Assembly: GCA_038253325.1 (NCBI GenBank)
Contig: JBBSHE010000061.1
Location: forward strand, 1-13,492
Source of the DNA: JBBSHE01 sp038253325
GTDB lineage: Bacteria > Actinomycetota > Actinomycetes > Propionibacteriales > Nocardioidaceae
Length of the DNA: 13,492 nt
Reading direction: 5' to 3'
The translations under genes were made by a program, and so were the position numbers. Positions 7,484 to 13,492 of the stretch are shown in pieces. A model generated the notes under the pieces. The model did not search any database. It was not told the DNA's origin and saw only the letters and a program-made list of their open reading frames with translations. Each line of letters opens with the position of its first letter. Position 1 is the stretch's first letter.

Positions 7484-8887
7484 TCAGTGCCTGGTCGCCT
7501 CGAGGATCGCCAACCAAACCTCGTTTCGGGTCGGAAACGCCGGTACGGCGTCGGCCAGCGCGCTCAAGGGGACCGCAGCGGTGATCGCGATGGTCGCAGC
7601 GTGCAGCATCTCCGAGACCTCGGGACCGACCATCGTGAGGCCGACCACGACCTGGCGGCTCGGGTCGACGAGCACCCTGATCTGACCGCCCGCTCCTCGC
7701 CCGATGTAGGAAGAGCCGGCAGAGCTGTCCAGCGGCACGTCGTGAACGACGACGTCGAGACCCGCCGAACGGGCTGAGGCCGTGGTGTGGCCGACAGCGG
7801 CCACCTGCGGGTCGGTGAAGACCACGCGGGTCGGGGGGGCGTCCAGGCGCGGAGGTGGCGTCGTGCGTTGACCCGTGATCAGGTCGGCGACGACGCGGCC
7901 TTGGTACTTGCCCTCGTGGGTGAGCAGGTTGCGACCGTTGACGTCGCCGATCGCGTATAGCCACGGGTGGCCAGGTACTTGCATCGACGGGTCTGTCGGG
8001 ACGAAGCCCCGATGGTCGAGGTCCACGCCGAGCTCGCCCAGTCCGAGTCTGGAGGTGTTCGGGACCCGACCGGCCGCCGCCAGCACCTCGTCGGCGGCAA
8101 TCGGTGAGCCGTCGGACAACGTCAGCGTCACGCCTTCTGGTCCACGCTGCGCGGACGCGACCTCGACCCCGAACCTGACATCGACCCCCTTTCGTACCAG
8201 CGCCGCCTGCACGAGCCGTCCGACGAAGTCCTCCTCCCGGCCGAGCAGCAGCGTGTCGCGTACGAGCACGGTGACCTTCGATCCCAGCGACGTGTACGCA
8301 TCGGCCATCTCGACGGCGACCACGCCACCGCCGACGATCACGAGCCGCTCGGGCACAATCGATGCGGTGGTGACCTCGCGGTTGGTCCACGGCACGGCGT
8401 CGCGCAAGACGTCCGGGACGGCCGCGGTCGAGCCGGTCGCCAGGACCACCGCCGTCGACGCGTTCCAGGTCTCGTCGTCGACCTGGACGACACGTTCGGC
8501 AACGACCTTCCCGTCGCCTCGGACGAGGTCGACGCCGTGCTCGGCGAGCCACGGAAGCTGGCCCGAGTCGTCGAGGTTGCCGACCAGCTCATCCCGTCTG
8601 GCCAGGGTGGCGGCAACGTCGACCGCGCCGGTGACGGCCTCGATCGCGCCCGGAACGCGGCGCGCCTCAGCCAAGACGTCGCCCGGACGCAGCAGCGCCT
8701 TCGAAGGGATGCAGGCGAAGTAGCTGCACTCGCCACCGACGAGGCTGCGTTCGACGAGAGCTACCGTCACGCCCCGGTCGGCCAGCCGGCCGGCGACGAC
8801 CTCACCGGCGGGACCGGCTCCGATGACGATCACGTCGTGGTGCTCGCCGGCACCGTCGGGTGCAGAGTCTGGATGGTCTGTGGTCAT
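7484..8887 (-). CDS. FAD/NAD(P)-dependent disulfide-reductase-like oxidoreductase
   Basis: This 467-residue flavoprotein follows the class I pyridine-nucleotide disulfide oxidoreductase plan. It has the FAD dinucleotide motif GAGPAG (23-28), the redox Cys pair Cys54/Cys59 in GGECSYFACIPSK, ATGS at 150-153, the NAD(P) motif VGGGVVAVE (185-193), the second FAD motif AIGD (312-315) and a C-terminal dimerization domain from about 350. The residues after the second Rossmann strand are Arg-Asp rather than the Glu usual in NADH enzymes, hinting at NADPH (inference). The C-terminal His-Glu dyad is altered: the HxHPTxxE region reads PAFPTRNE (449-456), keeping only Glu456. So this is not a standard glutathione, lipoamide or mercuric reductase, and its electron acceptor is unknown. 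Start is ATG 8887; the frame's upstream extension overlaps the divergent amidase and shows no homology. Confidence 0.87.
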   Translation of the reverse strand: MTTDHPDSAPDGAGEHHDVIVIGAGPAGEVVAGRLADRGVTVALVERSLVGGECSYFACIPSKALLRPGDVLAEARRVPGAIEAVTGAVDVAATLARRDELVGNLDDSGQLPWLAEHGVDLVRGDGKVVAERVVQVDDETWNASTAVVLATGSTAAVPDVLRDAVPWTNREVTTASIVPERLVIVGGGVVAVEMADAYTSLGSKVTVLVRDTLLLGREEDFVGRLVQAALVRKGVDVRFGVEVASAQRGPEGVTLTLSDGSPIAADEVLAAAGRVPNTSRLGLGELGVDLDHRGFVPTDPSMQVPGHPWLYAIGDVNGRNLLTHEGKYQGRVVADLITGQRTTPPPRLDAPPTRVVFTDPQVAAVGHTTASARSAGLDVVVHDVPLDSSAGSSYIGRGAGGQIRVLVDPSRQVVVGLTMVGPEVSEMLHAATIAITAAVPLSALADAVPAFPTRNEVWLAILEATRH

Positions 8888-8893
8888 CCCGTG

Positions 8894-8899
8894 ACCATA
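8894..8899 (-). promoter_or_regulatory. Putative -10 box for a leaderless oxidoreductase mRNA
   Basis: TATGGT on the minus strand (8899-8894) fits TANNNT and is followed by six bases and the ATG at 8887. Transcription would therefore begin on the A of the start codon. No Shine-Dalgarno is present and the -35 region is poor. Confidence 0.4.
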
Positions 8900-8929
8900 G
8901 TCGGCGCACCGCGGTGGCTGGTTGGTGCC

Positions 8930-8933
8930 AGGA
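8930..8933 (+). promoter_or_regulatory. Ribosome binding site that fixes the amidase start
   Basis: AGGA lies eight bases before GTG 8942. This favours that GTG over in-frame starts further upstream, which fall inside the divergent oxidoreductase gene. Confidence 0.6.
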
Positions 8934-8941
8934 TCAGTCGG

Positions 8942-10381
8942 GTGGAAACCCGTTCGAGCACTGAGTCCGTTGCCGAGGCACTCGCCCGCGCAGAGTCCGT
9001 CGAGCCGCTGGTCAACGCGATCTGCACATTGAACGGTCGCGCCCTCGACGACGCCGCGGAGGTGGATCACAACGGCGCAGAAGGCAACCCGGATCGTCCG
9101 TTGCGCGGGGTTCCGGTGCTGGTCAAGGACAACGTCGACACCGCGGATCTGCTCACCACCGCCGGGTCACTCGCCCTTGCTGACCGCCCGCCAACCCCGG
9201 ACGCTCCAATCGTGCGGTCACTGCGTGACACCGGTGCCGTCATCCTCGGCAAGGCGAACCTGAGCGAGTGGGCGAATATCCGCGACTCGAACTCGGTGTC
9301 GGGCTGGAGCGCCTACGGCGGGCTCACCCGCAATCCGTACGGCCTCAACCGCTCCGCCGGGGGCTCGTCGTCAGGGTCCGCCGCCGCGGTCGCAGCGGGA
9401 ATCGTCCGGTTCGCCGTCGGCAGCGAGACCGACGGCTCCGTCGTCTGTCCAGCCGCGCTGACCGGATGCGTCGGCTTGAAGCCCACCGTCGGGCTCGTGT
9501 CCACGGCCGGCATCGTTCCCATCTCCTGGTCGCAGGACACGCCGGGGACGTTGACCACCACCGTCGCCGAGGCGGCCCAGCTGCTCGGCGTGCTGGCCGT
9601 GCCCGAGCCACGCCGGTCGGTACACGGCCGCCAGGCTGGTGTCGACTACGCCTCGTACGCCGTCCGCGGGTCGCTGGCGGGAACGCGGATCGGCGTACCG
9701 CGACGGACCTACTGGGGTTACAGCCCCGGTGCCGATGCAGCCGCCGAGGAGGCAGTCCGGTTGCTGGCTGCTGCCGGAGCGACGATCGTCGACGAGACGA
9801 ACCTCGATCCGGAGGTGGAGGACTGCATCGAGTCGGAGATCATGGTGATGCTGGCGGAGCTGCGCGCGGGGCTGGCGGACTACCTGTCGACCAGGCCAGC
9901 CGGTGCACCGCGTTCGCTCGACGAGGTGGTGGCGTTCAACCGAGAACATTCAGAGGCTGAGCTCGTCTTCTTCGGCCAGGACCTATTTGAGGCATCCCTT
10001 GCCGGACCCGACATCGACTCGGCGGAGTACGTCGCCGCGCGCGAGCGCTGCGCACGCGCCGCTCGCACCAACGGCATCGATGCGGTGCTCGGCGAGCACG
10101 ATCTCGATGCGTTGGTCAGCCCGACGTACGCGCCCGCATGGCCGATCGACACGGTCAATCCGGAGTCGCACCTCGGCAGCTGTTCGTCGCCGGCCGCGAT
10201 GGCGGGCTACCCGCTGCTCACGGTTCCTGCCGGCATGACCGGCGGGCTGCCGGTCGGCGTGTGTCTGTGGGGCGCCCCCTGGAGCGAGCCGACGCTTCTG
10301 ACGATCGCCGCAACGTACGAGGCGGCGCGCGACGAGTCCGGCGGTTCGCTGCCCCCACCAACGTTCCCGACGTTCGTCTGA
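8942..10381 (+). CDS. Amidase-signature enzyme, peptide-amidase-like
   Basis: This 479-residue amidase-signature protein has the full Ser-cisSer-Lys triad: Lys62 in VLVKDNVDT, cis-Ser142 in AGGSSSGS and nucleophile Ser166 in GSETDGSVVCPA. The spacing matches characterized members. The TDGSVVCPA form and the segment KANLSEWANIRDSNSVSGWS resemble the peptide amidase (C-terminal amide hydrolase) subgroup rather than GatA, which reads TGGSIR there. No gatB or gatC is adjacent. No signal peptide is evident, so it is probably cytoplasmic; the natural amide substrate is unknown. GTG 8942 was chosen because AGGA lies eight bases upstream; longer starts run through the divergent oxidoreductase. It shares a 54-base intergenic region with that gene and ends ten bases before the first palindromic repeat. 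Confidence 0.87.
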   Translation: METRSSTESVAEALARAESVEPLVNAICTLNGRALDDAAEVDHNGAEGNPDRPLRGVPVLVKDNVDTADLLTTAGSLALADRPPTPDAPIVRSLRDTGAVILGKANLSEWANIRDSNSVSGWSAYGGLTRNPYGLNRSAGGSSSGSAAAVAAGIVRFAVGSETDGSVVCPAALTGCVGLKPTVGLVSTAGIVPISWSQDTPGTLTTTVAEAAQLLGVLAVPEPRRSVHGRQAGVDYASYAVRGSLAGTRIGVPRRTYWGYSPGADAAAEEAVRLLAAAGATIVDETNLDPEVEDCIESEIMVMLAELRAGLADYLSTRPAGAPRSLDEVVAFNREHSEAELVFFGQDLFEASLAGPDIDSAEYVAARERCARAARTNGIDAVLGEHDLDALVSPTYAPAWPIDTVNPESHLGSCSSPAAMAGYPLLTVPAGMTGGLPVGVCLWGAPWSEPTLLTIAATYEAARDESGGSLPPPTFPTFV

Positions 10382-10390
10382 CCCCCTCAG

Positions 10391-10444
10391 TTTTGCGTAC
10401 CTGCGGGTGATCCGGAGCAGTAGGGATGCCCCGCAAGTACGCAA
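10391..10444 (+). repeat. Palindromic element, copy 1
   Basis: The arms TTGCGTACCTGCGGG (10393-10407) and CCCGCAAGTACGCAA (10430-10444) pair with a single mismatch around a 22-base loop. ATCC (10410-10413) and GGAT (10424-10427) make an inner stem, and C-run/G-run flanks at 10382-10386 and 10452-10455 could add an outer clamp. It sits between the convergent ends of the amidase and kinase genes, where it could act as a bidirectional terminator. A second copy with the same orientation and size lies at 11489. The two share 45 of 54 bases, including the loop core TCCGGAGCAG. Confidence 0.85.
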
Positions 10445-10469
10445 GACCGTCGGGGATAGGGCAGGGTCG

Positions 10470-11447
10470 TCAAGGAAGGGCGCCGCGTTTGCGCAGCCAG
10501 GACAGCGTCCAACCGGCTTGGAGCTTCTGGAAGTCGCGGATGTACGGCGAAGCCGTCGGGACCGGTTGGTCGCCTGCTGTCGTGAAGTAGAGCCATAGGC
10601 CGGCGAGGAACGCGTCGATCGAGCGCGGGTCGACCTCGGCGGTGAGCGGATGCGACGTGACGATCGCGTCGGCTTCGAGCCCGTCGCCGTGGACGCTGAG
10701 CAGCAACCCGACCAGGTCGAGCCATGGAGCCCCCAACAGGGGCCAGTTCCAGTCGCAGATCCAGACACGACCGTCATCGGCCAGCAGGATGTTGTCGTCG
10801 CGGAGATCGAACTGCTGGACGCTCTTACCGGCGCACCGGTCCGGGAACTCAGCGGCCAGCTTCGCCAGCGCGGTCAGAGTCGGCGAGGCTCCGTCCCGAG
10901 CAAGCACCGTCTCGCCGCGAGCGGGCAGGGTGGCGAAGAATTGCGCCACGGTCTCCAGGTCTAGGCCGTCCGGTGGTTGGTCCAGGAGCGGCGCCATGGC
11001 CGTGACGGTGTCGAGCACGCGTCTCAACTCGGCCGGATCCCACGGCCGGCGGGGCAGCCGCCCGGCGACGTACTCGAACCCGGTCACGATCCAGTCGCCG
11101 TCGTCGGACGACCACAGCAGCCGCGGCGCCGGCAGCTCGTCGGGAAGGGCCAGCCGCTTCCGCGCCTCCTCGCGATACGACCCCGTGATCGACCAGCCCT
11201 GTCGTTCGTCGTCGTCCTTGCCTGCTGCCTTGACGAACGCCCGACGTCCATCGGCAAGGGTGAGCACGGACGCGAAGCCAGGCGTGAATCCCGAGGTCAT
11301 CGAACGCGCGGACTCGACCGGCGACCCGACGTTCTGCTCGACCGTCGTGTGGACGTGCCCGGGGAGCTGGTCCCAGGTACGCCGCCGGGCAGTTCGGCCG
11401 TACGGAAAGCCGCCTCCCGCGAAGCCGTGGTGCCCGGTGTCGGTCAT
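10470..11447 (-). CDS. APH/choline-kinase-fold phosphotransferase, substrate unknown
   Basis: This 325-residue protein has the aminoglycoside phosphotransferase fold. Lys73 in AFVKAAG is the probable ATP lysine, with Glu93 or Glu94 in YREEARKR its likely partner. The catalytic loop QQFDLRDDN gives Asp214 and Asn219, and CDWNW gives the metal-binding Asp232, followed by the usual GAPWLDLVGLLL helix. In typical members the loop starts HGD; here the His is Gln211 or Gln212 and the Gly is Phe213. Catalytic Asp and Asn are kept, so it may still be active. Family members phosphorylate antibiotics, sugars, choline or homoserine; nothing here picks one. ATG 11447 was chosen because a -10-like hexamer lies exactly six bases upstream and homologous sequence starts later. 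The gene is bracketed by two copies of a palindromic element. Confidence 0.82.
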   Translation of the reverse strand: MTDTGHHGFAGGGFPYGRTARRRTWDQLPGHVHTTVEQNVGSPVESARSMTSGFTPGFASVLTLADGRRAFVKAAGKDDDERQGWSITGSYREEARKRLALPDELPAPRLLWSSDDGDWIVTGFEYVAGRLPRRPWDPAELRRVLDTVTAMAPLLDQPPDGLDLETVAQFFATLPARGETVLARDGASPTLTALAKLAAEFPDRCAGKSVQQFDLRDDNILLADDGRVWICDWNWPLLGAPWLDLVGLLLSVHGDGLEADAIVTSHPLTAEVDPRSIDAFLAGLWLYFTTAGDQPVPTASPYIRDFQKLQAGWTLSWLRKRGALP

Positions 11448-11453
11448 GGGACC

Positions 11454-11459
11454 AGGGTG
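11454..11459 (-). promoter_or_regulatory. Putative -10 box for a leaderless kinase mRNA
   Basis: CACCCT on the minus strand, in the context TGCACCCTGG, keeps the A and T of a TANNNT box. It is followed by six bases and then ATG 11447. No Shine-Dalgarno is present. This is weak alone, but the geometry repeats that seen at 8894. Confidence 0.3.
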
Positions 11460-11488
11460 CAGCACCGCCCGTCGACCCCTCCACTGGG

Positions 11489-11542
11489 TTTTGCGTAGTT
11501 GCGGGTAGTCCGGAGCAGGTGACATGCCCCGCAACTACGCAA
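11489..11542 (+). repeat. Palindromic element, copy 2
   Basis: Perfect 16-base arms TTTGCGTAGTTGCGGG (11490-11505) and CCCGCAACTACGCAAA (11528-11543) surround a 22-base loop with the invariant core TCCGGAGCAG. CCCCTC (11476-11481) and GAGGGG (11547-11552) can form an outer stem. Compared with copy 1, the stem pair 11498/11535 is G-C where copy 1 (10400/10437) has C-G, a compensated change. It sits between the divergent kinase and lepA genes, so a terminator role does not explain it well. Confidence 0.85.
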
Positions 11543-11565
11543 AGCCGAGGGGGCACCAGAGGGCG

Positions 11566-11577
11566 TGGGATGATGGG
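11566..11577 (+). promoter_or_regulatory. lepA: Promoter-like box before lepA
   Basis: TGGGATGATGGG, with core GATGAT as a possible -10, would give a transcript start near 11581 and a leader of about 44 bases carrying AGGAA at 11611-11615. It lies 23 bases after palindrome copy 2. Similar boxes occur at 6080 and 13472. No -35 is evident. Confidence 0.35.
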
Positions 11578-11624
11578 GGACCGCCCCCTCGTGTTCTCGA
11601 CACCGATCCCAGGAACGCCATCTC

Positions 11625-13469
<1,845 letters not shown>

Positions 13470-13471
13470 CC

Positions 13472-13483
13472 TGGGACACTGGG
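13472..13483 (+). promoter_or_regulatory. Promoter-like box after lepA
   Basis: TGGGACACTGGG starts two bases after the lepA stop and resembles the boxes before holA and lepA. It could drive the next gene, which lies outside the window; hemW is common there in actinobacteria. No -35 is evident. Confidence 0.3.
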
Positions 13484-13492
13484 GGGAACAGC

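Noticed and set aside
6840..8552. A 570-residue minus-strand open frame across holA, rpsT and the oxidoreductase
   Set aside because: It is very Arg/Gly-rich and overlaps three recognizable genes in other frames, so it is a codon-bias shadow.
8537..8941. N-terminal extension of the amidase
   Set aside because: It runs antisense through the oxidoreductase, has no amidase homology, and a good Shine-Dalgarno fixes the start at 8942.
8888..9070. N-terminal extension of the oxidoreductase
   Set aside because: The extra 61 residues lack homology and overlap the divergent amidase; the FAD motif sits normally when starting at 8887.
8942..10381. GatA (Glu-tRNA amidotransferase subunit A)
   Set aside because: The nucleophile motif is TDGSVVCPA rather than the GatA form, and no gatB or gatC is nearby.
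10391..10444. Copy 1 as a simple rho-independent terminator
   Set aside because: Position fits, but there is no T-run after the stem and the same element occurs at 11489 where termination makes little sense. Termination remains possible but not the whole explanation.
10470..11447. Aminoglycoside resistance gene
   Set aside because: Only the fold is supported; the catalytic loop is atypical and no resistance context is present.
10391..11542. The two palindromes as a CRISPR array or integron attC sites
   Set aside because: There are only two copies about 1.1 kb apart with a gene between them. No cas genes, integrase or attC-type core sites are seen.

Overview
The window is high-GC DNA with dense, tightly packed genes, frequent GTG starts, weak or absent Shine-Dalgarno sequences and TANNNT-like -10 boxes. 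This fits an actinomycete. Genus is not determinable by eye; a Propionibacteriales-type soil actinobacterium is a guess. The backbone is the order comEA - comEC - holA - rpsT (opposite strand) - lepA, which recurs in actinobacterial genomes. All are complete here except comEA, of which only the last 25 codons are present.

Layout: 3-80 is the comEA tail. 77-2434 is comEC, a DNA-uptake channel with a C-terminal metallo-beta-lactamase domain. 4850-2421 (minus) is a GH65 disaccharide phosphorylase translationally coupled to a beta-phosphoglucomutase-like HAD enzyme (5596-4847). Together they would turn an alpha-glucosyl disaccharide plus phosphate into glucose plus beta-glucose-1-phosphate and then glucose-6-phosphate. 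6085-5654 (minus) looks like the orphan C-terminal end of a larger LVIVD/beta-propeller-like protein. 6097-7074 is holA, and rpsT lies opposite at 7372-7112. 8887-7484 (minus) is a flavoprotein disulfide-reductase-like oxidoreductase, and a peptide-amidase-like amidase diverges from it (8942-10381). 11447-10470 (minus) is an APH-fold kinase of unknown substrate. 11625-13469 is lepA, followed by a promoter-like sequence at the window edge.

Two blocks of accessory genes therefore sit inside the conserved backbone: GH65/HAD/fragment between comEC and holA, and oxidoreductase/amidase/kinase between rpsT and lepA. The most unusual non-coding structure is a 54-bp palindromic element present twice in the same orientation, at 10391-10444 and 11489-11542. 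The copies bracket the APH-fold kinase gene exactly. They are 45/54 identical with no indels, one stem position has a compensated C-G to G-C change, and the 10-base loop core is invariant. Several genes also appear to be read from leaderless transcripts, with a -10-like hexamer five or six bases before the start codon.

No tRNA, rRNA, CRISPR array, insertion sequence or toxin-antitoxin locus was seen, and nothing here is clearly a new multi-gene system. The paired palindromes with the kinase are the best candidate for an undescribed small mobile or regulatory unit.
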